Of a DNA stretch of 64,000 bases, positions 37,880 through 46,729 are shown in pieces; the first letter of the stretch is position 1; the number at the start of each line of letters is the position of its first letter. Source of the DNA: Phycisphaerales bacterium (GTDB lineage: Bacteria; Planctomycetota; Phycisphaerae; Phycisphaerales; UBA1924); the NCBI GenBank assembly GCA_017642965.1, contig JAEPOJ010000007.1:44330-108329 (forward strand). The letters run 5' to 3'. The position numbers and the translations under genes are program-made. The notes below the pieces were generated by a model, which worked only from the letters and a program-made list of their open reading frames with translations, was not told the origin of the DNA and did not search any database.

Positions 37880-39289
37880 ATGATCGATCTCAAGGCACTG
37901 CGTGACAACCCACAACGATTCATCGAAGGCGCGAAGAAGAAGAACTACGCGCCCGATATCGAGACCCTCCTCAAGCTTGACGAGCAGAAACGCTCACTGA
38001 TGAGCGAGCAGGAGGCCCTCCGCGCCGAGCAGAAGAAGCTCTCCAAGGAGACGGGTCCGAAGATCGGTCAGCTGATGGGCAAGCTCAAGGGGGCAAGCGA
38101 GGATGAAAAACCAGCGGTTCAGGCCCAGATCGATGAGATCAAGGCCGCCCCGGCCAAGATGAAAGAGCAGATCTCCGCCCTCGATGCCCAGATCGCTGAG
38201 ATCGAGCCCCGGCTTAACGACATCCTGCTGTCAATCCCGCTCCCCCCGGATGACGATGTCCCCGTCGGCAAAACAAGCGACGACAATATCGAGATCTCAC
38301 GCTGGGCGCCGGACGGGTGGGACTGGGACAAATCGTTCGAGGAGAACAAGGGGTTCAAGCCCAGATCCCACATCGAGCTCTGCGACACGCACAACCTCGT
38401 GGACTTTCCGCGCGGCGTAAAGATCGCGGGCTCACGCTCATACATCCTCACGGGCGACGGAATGAAGCTCCATCAGGCGATCCTCCGATACGCCTTCGAC
38501 ACCATGGTCAACGAGAACGGCTTCTCGCCCATGAGCGTCCCCGTGCTGGTGCGTGAGGAAGCCATGGTCGGCACCGGGTTCTTCCCCGGCGGCAAGGACC
38601 AGTCATACCAGGTCAACGAAGAAGCACGCGGCGGCGGGCAGGACATGTACCTCACCGGCACCGGTGAGGTCGGGCTCATGGGGCTGCACCAGGACGAGAT
38701 CATCGACGAAGACCGCCTCCCGCTCAAGTATGTCACCGTTTCGACCTGCTTCCGTCGCGAAGCGGGTGCCGCGGGCAAGGACACCGCGGGGCTCTACCGC
38801 ATCCACCAGTTCGACAAGGTCGAGCAGGTCGTGATCGATGTTGCGGACGAGGCCAAGTCGCGTCAGCACCACAAGGACATGATGTCGTTTGTGGAGAAGC
38901 TGCTCAAATCGCTCTCTCTCCCCCACCGCCTGCTCCAGTGCTGCACGGGCGACCTTGGTGTCAAGAACGCGGACATGATCGATATCGAGTGCTGGATGCC
39001 CTCACGAGGCGACGAGGACAGCAACGGCACACCCATAGGCGATTTCGGGGAGACCCACTCGGCCTCTCGCCTGTACGACTACCAGTGCCGCCGCCTGAAC
39101 ATGCGTTACCGCCCCGGCGGCGAAGGTGGCAAGGGCTCGACGACGTTCTGCCATTCGCTCAACAACACCGTGGCCGCGTCGCCCCGCATCCTGATCCCGA
39201 TCCTCGAGATGTATCAGAACGAGGACGGCTCGATCACCATCCCCGAAGCGCTCGTTCCGTACATGAACGGGCAGACGCGCATCGGCTGA
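37880..39289 (+). CDS. serS: Serine-tRNA ligase
   Basis: 469 residues from ATG 37880. MIDLKALRDNPQRFIEGAKK begins the tRNA-binding helical arm, a long coiled coil up to about residue 110. Class II motifs 2 (VSTCFRREAGAAGKDTAGLY) and 3 (NNTVAASPRILIPILEMYQN) are present, with HQFDKVEQ and the serine-binding TGTGEVGLMG. It charges tRNA-Ser. Full length. No clear terminator follows. Confidence 0.97.
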   Translation: MIDLKALRDNPQRFIEGAKKKNYAPDIETLLKLDEQKRSLMSEQEALRAEQKKLSKETGPKIGQLMGKLKGASEDEKPAVQAQIDEIKAAPAKMKEQISALDAQIAEIEPRLNDILLSIPLPPDDDVPVGKTSDDNIEISRWAPDGWDWDKSFEENKGFKPRSHIELCDTHNLVDFPRGVKIAGSRSYILTGDGMKLHQAILRYAFDTMVNENGFSPMSVPVLVREEAMVGTGFFPGGKDQSYQVNEEARGGGQDMYLTGTGEVGLMGLHQDEIIDEDRLPLKYVTVSTCFRREAGAAGKDTAGLYRIHQFDKVEQVVIDVADEAKSRQHHKDMMSFVEKLLKSLSLPHRLLQCCTGDLGVKNADMIDIECWMPSRGDEDSNGTPIGDFGETHSASRLYDYQCRRLNMRYRPGGEGGKGSTTFCHSLNNTVAASPRILIPILEMYQNEDGSITIPEALVPYMNGQTRIG

Positions 39290-39678
39290 GACATACGAAA
39301 ATCATAATTCTCAGAAGTTTTGGCAATATTGCTTTGACTTGAGGCGATCTATCGCCAATAACAGTTGCACGACGTTGCGCGCGAGTGGTTCGTGCGCAGA
39401 AAGGAGTCCCCGCCTTGCTCTGGAACCACAGAGAACAGACCATCGGCAGTCGGATGTGCAAGGCGTACCGCTTTACGCATTCGCAGCTTGTTATCGCGGG
39501 TTGACGGCGCGCCGGGCGTCGTTGCCCGGCATCTCATCAGTACAAACCTTCCCGGCACACACCACGCCGCACTCGCTTTCGTGCGCTGATCGCGCTCTGA
39601 GCGAGCTGGCAGTCCAACCGATGTGCGTGCACGAATCGTGCACGCGAGAGTTATCCCATGCGCCAAGGAAACACAACA
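39290..39678 (+). other. Intergenic leader region without gene
   Basis: 389 bases with no convincing frame. It contains a GCCGGGC / GCCCGGC hairpin (39511-39530) and the perfect palindrome at 39625-39645. Possible promoter and leader of the small gene at 39679. Confidence 0.5.
39625..39645. promoter_or_regulatory. Perfect 10+1+10 palindrome upstream of small hypothetical gene
   Basis: GCGTGCACGA-A-TCGTGCACGC is an exact inverted repeat ending 33 bases before the ATG at 39679. Such symmetry suits a dimeric regulator operator, or a leader hairpin just before the AAGGA ribosome binding site. The regulator is unknown. Confidence 0.55.
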
Positions 39679-40050
39679 ATGGACACGAACATGACGATGG
39701 CGCGTTCGCTCGCGCCAGAGGACATCAGCGTCGGCATGTACGTCGCCACGCTGCACGTCCAGCTGCAGCTCCTCATGTACCGCGAGAACCCCGCTGGCGA
39801 TGATGAGCTGTACACCTACCCGGTCGTGCGTCGCCCTCATGAGACGGAACTGCCGCGCAAGGTCGTCGGCATCTGCCTGCCCTACGTCGTGGTTCGCAAC
39901 CACGATCGCAAGACAGAGATGCTCGATACCCGCTCGGTCCGTCTCGCACGGGTCGATACACAGTTCGCCAAGGCGGCGCTGAAGCCGCACATGAAACCCC
40001 GAGAGGCGAAATCGGACGGCAAGCGCTGCAAGTGCTGCCGCTCGAAGTAG
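39679..40050 (+). CDS. Conserved-looking hypothetical protein with C-terminal CxCC
   Basis: 123 residues from ATG 39679, which follows AAGGA by eight bases; an in-frame ATG at 39658 is possible but has no site. It reads MARSLAPEDISVGMYVATLH, then a VVGICLPYVVVRNHDRKTEM strand, LDTRSVRLARVDTQFAKAAL and a basic tail ending KRCKCCRSK. No signal or membrane helix. I recall related small proteins in planctomycetes without assigned function, possibly a small SH3-like barrel (VGMYV, VVVRN). The CKCC end could bind metal. It has its own palindromic leader and strong terminator. Confidence 0.7.
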   Translation: MDTNMTMARSLAPEDISVGMYVATLHVQLQLLMYRENPAGDDELYTYPVVRRPHETELPRKVVGICLPYVVVRNHDRKTEMLDTRSVRLARVDTQFAKAALKPHMKPREAKSDGKRCKCCRSK

Positions 40051-40082
40051 GCGGCCCGAGACACCGCCCGCTCTCACAACCC

Positions 40083-40124
40083 TACCCGCCCGGCGCGCAC
40101 GATCCGCGCCGGGCGGGTATTGTT
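40083..40124 (+). terminator. Strong intrinsic terminator
   Basis: TACCCGCCCGGCGCG / CGCGCCGGGCGGGTA is a perfect fifteen-pair stem with a seven-base loop, followed by TTGTTT. It separates the small hypothetical gene from the methyltransferase, whose start is six bases after the T-run. Confidence 0.85.
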
Positions 40125-40129
40125 TGGGC

Positions 40130-40657
40130 ATGCCCCTGATCAGCACCACCATCGAGACCCCGCTCTGCCCCATGCGTGCCGCCACGACGGAGCGTGGCAT
40201 CTGCCTGCTCGAGATGGGCTCGCCCGAGCGCCGCTCGCGCGAAACCGCAGAGCTTGAGGCCGCGTTCAGCAAACGGATGATCGAGGGAACCCACCCGCTG
40301 CTCGATCAGCTCGCCGGAGAGCTCACGGCGTACTTCAACGGCGACCTGACGGCGTTCACCGTTCCACTGGATACACCCGGCACCGATTGGCAGCTTGAAG
40401 TATGGAGCGAGCTGGTCAAGATTCCATTCGGAGAGACCGTCAGTTATGGCGAGCTCGCCGCTCGCCTGGGCAACCCCGGCGGGTCGCGTGCCGTCGGGCT
40501 CGCGAACGGGAAGAACCGCGTCTCGGTCGTGATCCCATGCCACCGCGTGATTGCCTCAGACGGGACGCTCCACGGCTACGGCGGGGGGCTGAGCCGTAAA
40601 CGTTGGCTGCTTGATCACGAACAGACGCATGCTGGTGCAGGTCTGTTTGCGCACTGA
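40130..40657 (+). CDS. ogt: Methylated-DNA-[protein]-cysteine S-methyltransferase
   Basis: 175 residues from ATG 40130. The alkyl-acceptor motif IPCHRV carries Cys137, with the helix-turn-helix before it (VSYGELAARLGNPGGSRAVG) and the C-terminal GYGGGLSRKRWLLDHE. It removes methyl groups from O6-methylguanine irreversibly. The N-terminal half is divergent, as is common in Ogt-type proteins. The transcript must start within or just after the preceding terminator, so the message may be leaderless or the promoter lies inside the upstream gene. Confidence 0.93.
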   Translation: MPLISTTIETPLCPMRAATTERGICLLEMGSPERRSRETAELEAAFSKRMIEGTHPLLDQLAGELTAYFNGDLTAFTVPLDTPGTDWQLEVWSELVKIPFGETVSYGELAARLGNPGGSRAVGLANGKNRVSVVIPCHRVIASDGTLHGYGGGLSRKRWLLDHEQTHAGAGLFAH

Positions 40658-40660
40658 TAA

Positions 40661-40679
40661 CACCCGCCTGCTGCGGGTG
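40661..40679. terminator. Hairpin between convergent genes
   Basis: CACCCGC / GCGGGTG around five bases, between the convergent ogt and PEP-CTERM-like genes. No T-run; a moderate candidate for a shared terminator. Confidence 0.4.
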
Positions 40680-40714
40680 CCGGGTGCGGAGTTATACAGA
40701 ATCGATGGCTGCGA

Positions 40715-41377
40715 TCAGTTGCGCTGGCGGCGGGTAATCAGCAGCCCGCCGATGCCCATCAGCACGGCAGAGCCGGGCGAAGGAACGACAGCGCGGAACT
40801 CGGCCGCGATGAAATCGAGCGACGCGGTCGGGAAGTTGCGGACATTGAACGTCAGACGGACCTCGTCGATATCCGAGGCATCGAACGCGTCCGCGACGCT
40901 AAAATCCCCGAGGCTCCAGGCCGCGGTAATGTCCGTGCCCGCGCTGATCTGGATCAGGCGAGAAGCCGAGCCGACCGTGTTGCCCATGTCGTCGTACGTA
41001 AACAGATCGATCTCGGCGTAGAAATCCTGATCGATCATCGCAAAGTCCACCTCGAACCCTTGCACGCCCAGACCGGCAGCGTCGAGATTGAGCCCCGCGC
41101 CCTCGTTGCTGTACTCGATCGTACCGATCTGTACCACGCCGACGTCCGAGTTGAACACGAGGCAGCCCATGTCATCGCCCACGCTCATCGCGGTGTCGAG
41201 GGTGAACTCAGCGCCCTGGTCGTACGGGTTGCTGAGGATGATGGTCGAGTACGCGCCGACACCGCCCAGGTCGTCGTTCGGGTCGCTGTCGAAGCCGTCG
41301 AGCACGACGCTTGCGATGCCCGCCTGCGCTAGACCGGCACTGATCGCGAGCGCGATGCTTGCTTTCTTCAGATTCAT
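40715..41377 (-). CDS. Secreted protein with PEP-CTERM-like sorting tail
   Basis: 220 residues from ATG 41377 behind GAGAGGA. A signal peptide (MNLKKASIALAISAGLAQAG) precedes an acidic beta-rich domain (VVLDGFDSDPNDDLGGVG, ASLDFIAAEFRAV) resembling lectin-like folds of exported planctomycete proteins. The C-terminus VPSPGSAVLMGIGGLLITRR followed by QRN has the short motif, hydrophobic helix and Arg-rich end of PEP-CTERM-type sorting signals processed by exosortase-like enzymes. The ligand is unknown. No exosortase gene is in the window. Confidence 0.8.
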   Translation of the reverse strand: MNLKKASIALAISAGLAQAGIASVVLDGFDSDPNDDLGGVGAYSTIILSNPYDQGAEFTLDTAMSVGDDMGCLVFNSDVGVVQIGTIEYSNEGAGLNLDAAGLGVQGFEVDFAMIDQDFYAEIDLFTYDDMGNTVGSASRLIQISAGTDITAAWSLGDFSVADAFDASDIDEVRLTFNVRNFPTASLDFIAAEFRAVVPSPGSAVLMGIGGLLITRRQRN

Positions 41378-41520
41378 GATGTGGTCCTCTCTCAGGGTCC
41401 TGTGTGTAGGAGCATCCCCTTGCTCCACGCTCAATAAGCCACAGGAACCACGATCTGCCAGCCAACTGACCAGTTCTCGGACGAAACCACCCCATTTCAC
41501 ACGATCCGAACACTCCCGCG

Positions 41521-42738
41521 TTACGCGAGCCCGAGCCGCTCCATCGGGACTGTCCCCTCGACGTACACCTGTTTCGGGGAACCGTGCTCACGCAGCAGGT
41601 CGATGACCCGCCGAACATCGTCACGCACGGGCGCGACGAAGGCCATGGGCTCGTTGCTCATCGGGTGATCGAACGCGAGCAGCGCCGCGTGAAGGGCGGG
41701 TTTGTCGAGCATGGTTTCGCCATTCAGGTCAACCATCGCCTTGCCCTTGTACATGTCGTCGCCGACGATCGGGTGCCCGAGGTGCGACAGGTGCACGCGT
41801 ATCTGGTGCGTGCGCCCGGTAAGGAGCTCAAGCTCGACTAGCGAATATCGCCGGCTCACCGTCTTGTTGACCAGCGCTGGCAGCTCGTACCGCTCTCGCA
41901 CCCTGCAGACCGTCTGACTCGCCTTGCCCAGATCATCGAAACGCACGACACGCTTCTCGCGTGAGCCGCGCACGCGTGATTGGTGCGGCCCCAGCGGCAG
42001 GTCGATCATCTGCTCGTTCTTGCTCACCCACCCCTGCACGATCGCGAGGTAGCGTTTGTCCACCTTTCGCTGCTCGAACTTGGTGCCCATCTTCCAGTGC
42101 GCCAGGTCCGACTTCGCGAAGACGATGCAGCCCGACGTGTGTCGATCGAGCCGGTGCACGACGCCCGGGCGAGCAAACTCCTCGCCGACGCTGGAGAGCT
42201 CGCCCGATTTGTTCTGCATGAAGTAGTGCACGAGCGCGTTGAGCATCGTGCCCCGGTTTTCCATCCGCGCGGGGTGCACGATGATGTCCGCCTGCTTGTT
42301 GAGCACCAGAATGTGCTCGTCCTCATAGAGCACGTCCAGCGGGATGTCGTCGGGCTCGATCTCACCGCTCGGTGGCGCCGGCAGCACCAGCTCGATCGTG
42401 TCGCCGAGGCGCAGCTTGGTCGAGGACTTGGCCTCACTCCCGTTCACCGTCGCACCGCCCTGGTCAATCAGCTCCTGGAGCTTGCTGCGGCTCATGAACT
42501 TGATGCGTGATGTCAGGTACTTGTCGAGTCGGTCTTTCAGATCCCGCGCGAGCGTGAAGCGCACCTTGGCGACAAACTCATCGTCACCCTGCTCACGCGC
42601 AGACTCATACGCAAGGCGGATCGCTTCGCCATCGACCTTCCCGCCGGGGAGGATGAAGTCGCCCCCGACGGACTCCGCCGTTGCATCGCGCACTTCCGAG
42701 GAGTCCCCGGCGCCCGGGCTGGGCACGGGCTCGCTCAC
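41521..42738 (-). CDS. RluA-family pseudouridine synthase
   Basis: 405 residues from GTG 42738, overlapping the upstream stop by four bases. An N-terminal S4 RNA-binding domain (about 75-135, KYLTSRIKFMSRSKLQELID) is followed by the RluA catalytic domain with GVVHRLDRHTSGCIVFAKSD; the Asp of RLDRHTSG is the catalytic residue. ELLTGRTHQIRVHLSHLGHP and GDDMY are typical. It isomerises uridine in 23S rRNA or tRNA; the exact target (RluD-like most likely) is not settled. The first 55 residues are a low-similarity extension. Confidence 0.93.
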   Translation of the reverse strand: MSEPVPSPGAGDSSEVRDATAESVGGDFILPGGKVDGEAIRLAYESAREQGDDEFVAKVRFTLARDLKDRLDKYLTSRIKFMSRSKLQELIDQGGATVNGSEAKSSTKLRLGDTIELVLPAPPSGEIEPDDIPLDVLYEDEHILVLNKQADIIVHPARMENRGTMLNALVHYFMQNKSGELSSVGEEFARPGVVHRLDRHTSGCIVFAKSDLAHWKMGTKFEQRKVDKRYLAIVQGWVSKNEQMIDLPLGPHQSRVRGSREKRVVRFDDLGKASQTVCRVRERYELPALVNKTVSRRYSLVELELLTGRTHQIRVHLSHLGHPIVGDDMYKGKAMVDLNGETMLDKPALHAALLAFDHPMSNEPMAFVAPVRDDVRRVIDLLREHGSPKQVYVEGTVPMERLGLA

Positions 42739-43595
42739 GGGTTCTCGGAGCCCTCCGGCTCGTTGCCCGCGGGCTCCGTATCCTGCTCACCATCTGTCTC
42801 TACGACCGCTTCGTCTTCCGCCGCCTCTTCCGAAGTCACATCTGCGTCCGGCGGGGTGGGCTGCTCTGGCAAACCGAGCCCCGGAGTGAGCGATGGGACC
42901 TGATCATTCGTTGGCAGCGAGCCGACACCCGCGAGCTCGTCGAGTCCGGCGATACGCTGCTGCGCATAGCTCTGGATCGATGGGAACTTGCTCTGCTCGG
43001 CGAGCGAGCTCAACCGCTCGTAGTAGGCCCGTGCGGCATCGAAGTCGTCTCGGCTCTCCTCGACAGACGCGAGGCGTGAGATCGCTTGCATCGCGAACAC
43101 GACCTTGTCCTCATCACCCTCTGTCGCAGCGAGTACCTGCTTGGCGGTAGTCTCCGCGAGCGTACGGTACTGCTCACGACGCTGCTCATCGAGGATGTCA
43201 TCCGGGTCAGACACGCTCTGCGTGGCCTGATCAATCTGCGCCCCCGGCGCGAGGCCCAGCGCGTATGCGCCCAGATAGAGATCCACCTCACGCAGTCGGG
43301 CGAGGTGTGCGACGCTGTCAACGTTCTTCTTCTCAGCGTCCTCCGCGATGGTCTTGAGCGAGTTGGGCGACGGGTTCCCCCCAGCGACCACGGATTCGTA
43401 CTCGCTGAAGGCCTGATCGATCTTCTCCTGGCGCATCTGCTCGAGCTTCTGCAGCCCGGCCCAGGTCAGCGCGGCGATCGCCAACACGATGAGTACGGGC
43501 GAGCTCCACTTGTTCAGGAAGTCGATGAACTCCTGGTTGACGCGCGAATCCTCGAGACCTGCGCCCTCACGGATTTTGGTTTGCCGATCGTCCAT
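42735..43595 (-). CDS. YfgM-like membrane-anchored tetratricopeptide protein
   Basis: 286 residues from ATG 43595 with AGAGG seven bases upstream. One membrane helix (WSSPVLIVLAIAALTWAGLQ, about 30-49) is followed by helical TPR-like repeats (YESVVAGGNPSPNSLKTIAE, ARAYYERLSSLAEQSKFPSI) and an acidic Glu/Pro/Thr-rich tail from about 225. YfgM, a SecYEG-associated ancillary protein, has this architecture, so an envelope chaperone role is possible. Its stop overlaps the GTG of the pseudouridine synthase. Confidence 0.75.
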   Translation of the reverse strand: MDDRQTKIREGAGLEDSRVNQEFIDFLNKWSSPVLIVLAIAALTWAGLQKLEQMRQEKIDQAFSEYESVVAGGNPSPNSLKTIAEDAEKKNVDSVAHLARLREVDLYLGAYALGLAPGAQIDQATQSVSDPDDILDEQRREQYRTLAETTAKQVLAATEGDEDKVVFAMQAISRLASVEESRDDFDAARAYYERLSSLAEQSKFPSIQSYAQQRIAGLDELAGVGSLPTNDQVPSLTPGLGLPEQPTPPDADVTSEEAAEDEAVVETDGEQDTEPAGNEPEGSENP

Positions 43596-43719
43596 ATCCA
43601 ACCTCTGCAGCCGGTATTCAACCGGGATGATCCTTGCTTGCTTTGCCGTGGCAGATCATTGAGTATCTGTGCCAGAGCAGTTTACTGAGTGGGCATCCTA
43701 GGGGTGCTCCCCGCCCGGA

Positions 43720-44706
43720 TCATGCCTGCGGCCCGAGTGACGACCAGAATCGCCACAGGGCATCACCCCGTACATCCGCCGGATGAATCAGCGAGTCTCG
43801 TGCTTTCTCGACCATATCCGCGACACCGAGCCGATCCCGGGCGACAGACACACGGGCGTCCAGCACACAACCATGGTCCGCGAGATCCGCACGGGTGCCC
43901 ACGCGCAGCAACGGAATACCGACAGGACAAGCGCCAGAAATCCTGGGGTCCAGCACGCCCTCATCGTTCACCGCGTCGATGCAATGCACGACGAGATCTG
44001 CGTGCTCGATGACGCGTAGCGCGATCCCGATCTCCTCCTGATCCTCGATCCGCTCATCGACACCAGGCATATCGATCCACCGGACGACGAGGCCGCCGAG
44101 ATCGACCGGCACCCCCACATGATCCCGGGTGGTCCCCGCCCGGTCCGCGACGAGCGCCACCCGCTGACCAACCAACGCGTTGAGCAGCGAGGACTTCCCG
44201 ACGTTCGCTCGCCCGACCGCGACAACCAATGGCGGGTGCAGCAGCCGATCGAGCCGAGCATTCTCATCCCCAACGCCCTCGGCATCCTCCACCGTGGAAC
44301 ATCCGGATGCCGCCCAACGCTTATTCTGCTCGAGCAGCACATCCACACCCATCGGGCTCGCGCAACGAGCCAGCGCATGCGAGCACCACGCCTCGATCTC
44401 AGATCGGGCTTCGGGGTAGAGCACAACCGGATCGACATGCGAGCGAGGGGGCACTCCCCGTTCTTCAAGCGCCGAGCATATCTGCCGAACGATGGCGATC
44501 CCGCCGTGCGGCATCAAGACCGCGGCACGCTCATCGACTCCCAGCACCACACCATCGTCGAGCCCGAACAGGTCCACGTGACGCAGCTGATGGGTCCCGA
44601 CCTCAGGCAGCCCGATCTCAGGCATTGATGGGTGCTCAACCTGAATCATCGCCACAGCGCCGGCACGATCGCTCGGGGTCAGGATCGAGTACCACGGACC
44701 ACTCAC
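43720..44706 (-). CDS. Shortened MnmE/TrmE-like GTPase
   Basis: 328 residues from GTG 44706, overlapping the coaX stop by four bases. The N-terminus SGPWYSILTPSDRAGAVAMI aligns with the start of MnmE, and the GTPase domain has G1 GRANVGKSSLLNAL, the family-typical DRAGTTRD and G3 DMPGVDE. The G4 position reads GTRAD instead of NKxD. MnmE is normally about 450 residues, with a helical domain and a C-terminal CxGK motif; this protein ends at WRFWSSLGPQA and lacks CxGK, so the standard role in tRNA wobble-uridine modification with MnmG (61008) is doubtful. It may be a specialised paralog. Confidence 0.75.
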   Translation of the reverse strand: MSGPWYSILTPSDRAGAVAMIQVEHPSMPEIGLPEVGTHQLRHVDLFGLDDGVVLGVDERAAVLMPHGGIAIVRQICSALEERGVPPRSHVDPVVLYPEARSEIEAWCSHALARCASPMGVDVLLEQNKRWAASGCSTVEDAEGVGDENARLDRLLHPPLVVAVGRANVGKSSLLNALVGQRVALVADRAGTTRDHVGVPVDLGGLVVRWIDMPGVDERIEDQEEIGIALRVIEHADLVVHCIDAVNDEGVLDPRISGACPVGIPLLRVGTRADLADHGCVLDARVSVARDRLGVADMVEKARDSLIHPADVRGDALWRFWSSLGPQA

Positions 44707-45554
44707 GGCGCGTCGTCGCCGTCCGCATCGGCGAGCATCAGGCATGCCGCACGGATGCCATGCAGCTGAAGGTCTGGCACAAACGCCTCGATCAGTTCGT
44801 CACCCTCGAGCACGCCCATGTCGCCGCCGGTCACGATGATCTGGGGATACCCCTCGTAGAACTCCGCGTACCGCTCGGCCAGCCAGCGGATCGAGCCGTG
44901 CACACACGCGTTCACGCCGAGTTGCATCGCCAGATCGGTCTGCTTCGCGGGGCTCAGGTCGCTCGGATCCTGTTTTTCGTACTTCAGTTGCGGAAGATGG
45001 GCGGTCTTTTCGTGCAGGGCCTCGAACATCATGCCGATCCCGGGCAGGATGGCCCCGCCGTGGAAGACGCCCTCCCCATCGACAAAGTCCACCGTGATCG
45101 CCGTGCCAAGATCAACCACGATGCACGCCTGCTTCACGACACGGTACGCACCGATCGCGCAGAGCAGGCGGTCTTGCCCGACCGTCTTTTCTCCGGATTT
45201 GGTCAGGGTGTGGCGGACCGGAATCGGAATGTCGCGACCGAAGCGGTACACGCTCCCGATCTCAGCGGATTCGATGGCCTGCTCGACACTGTCAGCGGTC
45301 GAGTTCGAGACCGTCGACAGCACGATCACCGGGTCATCGCCGCCGTCGCCATAGTCCTTCCAGAGCTGTTGGATCTCTTCTGCGATCGCCTGCGGCTCAC
45401 TGCTCCTGAGCGATTGCGCCTTGAGGCACTCGGTGCCGGCCATGATGCCCACCCGAGTACGCGTGTTCCCGATCGCAACCGCGATCATGGGACGCGTGAG
45501 GCTCGGAAGATCGCCTGAAAACTCGACGCTGACGTTGTCCGACTCTGAGCTCAT
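44703..45554 (-). CDS. coaX: Type III pantothenate kinase
   Basis: 283 residues from ATG 45554. The ASKHA-type kinase fold is shown by MIAVAIGNTRTRVGIMAG at about residue 23, the DRLLCAIGAYRV loop and VVDLGTAITVDFVDGEGVFH near 163-182, then GGAILPGIGMMFEALHEKTA. It carries out the first step of CoA synthesis. Type III enzymes are not feedback-inhibited by CoA. The first 22 residues are extra. Coupled to the MnmE-like GTPase by GTGA overlap. Confidence 0.92.
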   Translation of the reverse strand: MSSESDNVSVEFSGDLPSLTRPMIAVAIGNTRTRVGIMAGTECLKAQSLRSSEPQAIAEEIQQLWKDYGDGGDDPVIVLSTVSNSTADSVEQAIESAEIGSVYRFGRDIPIPVRHTLTKSGEKTVGQDRLLCAIGAYRVVKQACIVVDLGTAITVDFVDGEGVFHGGAILPGIGMMFEALHEKTAHLPQLKYEKQDPSDLSPAKQTDLAMQLGVNACVHGSIRWLAERYAEFYEGYPQIIVTGGDMGVLEGDELIEAFVPDLQLHGIRAACLMLADADGDDAP

Positions 45555-45687
45555 GCGTGATGATATCCGCCTCCGCCCAAGACCGAGCCCGATCAGTGCG
45601 GCGCAACCGACATCCGCTTGCTATTCTTGTCTATTCATACCCGAATGAACGCGTGCCCGTCCTGGCAGGCACACAGAAGGATGCCAG

Positions 45688-46695
45688 ATGCCGAGTTGCA
45701 TGATTGATCCCAGCATCGAACGCAAAACCGTGAGCGGCTTCAAGTTCCCGCTCGGGGTCTACCCGGTTGAGCCGATGACCCCGATGATCGGCTACACCGA
45801 GGAGTTCGAGCCTGAGGACAACGCAGAAGACATGGGCGATTGGGAATCCTGGCCCGATCAGTACGTATTCGATATCGTCGTCCCCGCGGACCGCGTTGAA
45901 TCGCTCTGGCAGCAGCTGTTTGCCATGATGCCCGGCAGGGTCTTTCCGATCATCGATTACATCGGTCACGACGCCTACCGCGAGATCGACCCATACATGG
46001 CGTACGAGCCGATCGGGAAGGAACGCATGACCAACGCGCTGCGCCAGTACCAGCCGTTCTTCTTTGAGGACGGGATGGTCGGGTTTGGCGCGGTCAGCGA
46101 ATCGCCCTTCTTCTATATATTCGTTGACGAGCACAAGATCGTCACGGTCCGTGTTGAGCCGGAGTTCAAGGCACGCGTCGAGAAACTCCTCGAAGCATTC
46201 GACATCCCGAATCGTGAAGACCCCGCCGGTGCCGATGCCGCAGCGCACGAGCACCGCTCCATCCTTGTGACGACGACAGACCGCCCGGACATGATCAACG
46301 GCGATGAGATCCTTGAGCGGATGCGTGACGCGTGGCGGCTGATCCTGAATGTGGATCCCGACTCGAATGTGGACGACGAGGGCAACGATCTCGGGATGAC
46401 CCCCTGGCTCGTGCTGGCACGCTTCTCTACCGACCAAAGCCCGCACGATCAGTATGTACAGATCGTGCTCACCGCCGAGTCCTTGCGGAGAGCCGAAGAG
46501 TACGCGCAAGACCTCGTGGTCAAGAAACTCCATCCGGACGGCGACTGGTTCGATGTGGTCATCATCAGTGCAAACCGACTGACGAAGAAGCAGACGAGCA
46601 CGCTGCTCAAGGAGCTCCCGGACACTAAACCACTCAATGACAAGGCGTTAAAAGAAGAAAGCACGCTCGCGTTCCGGGTGCTCGATCAGCCCTGA
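45688..46695 (+). CDS. Conserved hypothetical protein
   Basis: 335 residues from ATG 45688 with AAGGA about seven bases upstream. No signal or membrane helix. The sequence has the look of a soluble alpha/beta protein: YVFDIVVPADRVESLWQQLF, FFEDGMVGFGAVSESPFFYI, DEHKIVTVRVEPEFKARVEK, then after a linker at about 200 a second half with RSILVTTTDRPDMINGDEIL and WLVLARFSTDQSPHDQYVQI. I do not recognise the family. Divergent from coaX. Confidence 0.7.
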   Translation: MPSCMIDPSIERKTVSGFKFPLGVYPVEPMTPMIGYTEEFEPEDNAEDMGDWESWPDQYVFDIVVPADRVESLWQQLFAMMPGRVFPIIDYIGHDAYREIDPYMAYEPIGKERMTNALRQYQPFFFEDGMVGFGAVSESPFFYIFVDEHKIVTVRVEPEFKARVEKLLEAFDIPNREDPAGADAAAHEHRSILVTTTDRPDMINGDEILERMRDAWRLILNVDPDSNVDDEGNDLGMTPWLVLARFSTDQSPHDQYVQIVLTAESLRRAEEYAQDLVVKKLHPDGDWFDVVIISANRLTKKQTSTLLKELPDTKPLNDKALKEESTLAFRVLDQP

Positions 46696-46729
46696 GCGGC
46701 TTCTCACACGGTTGGCACCGTGCGCTCAG
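46692..46729 (+). terminator. Two-tier hairpin at gene end
   Basis: CTGAGCG / CGCTCAG outer arms (46692-46698, 46723-46729) and CACGGT / ACCGTG inner arms with a TGGC loop. It overlaps the stop codon and lacks a T-run; it probably stabilises or ends the transcript. Confidence 0.45.
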
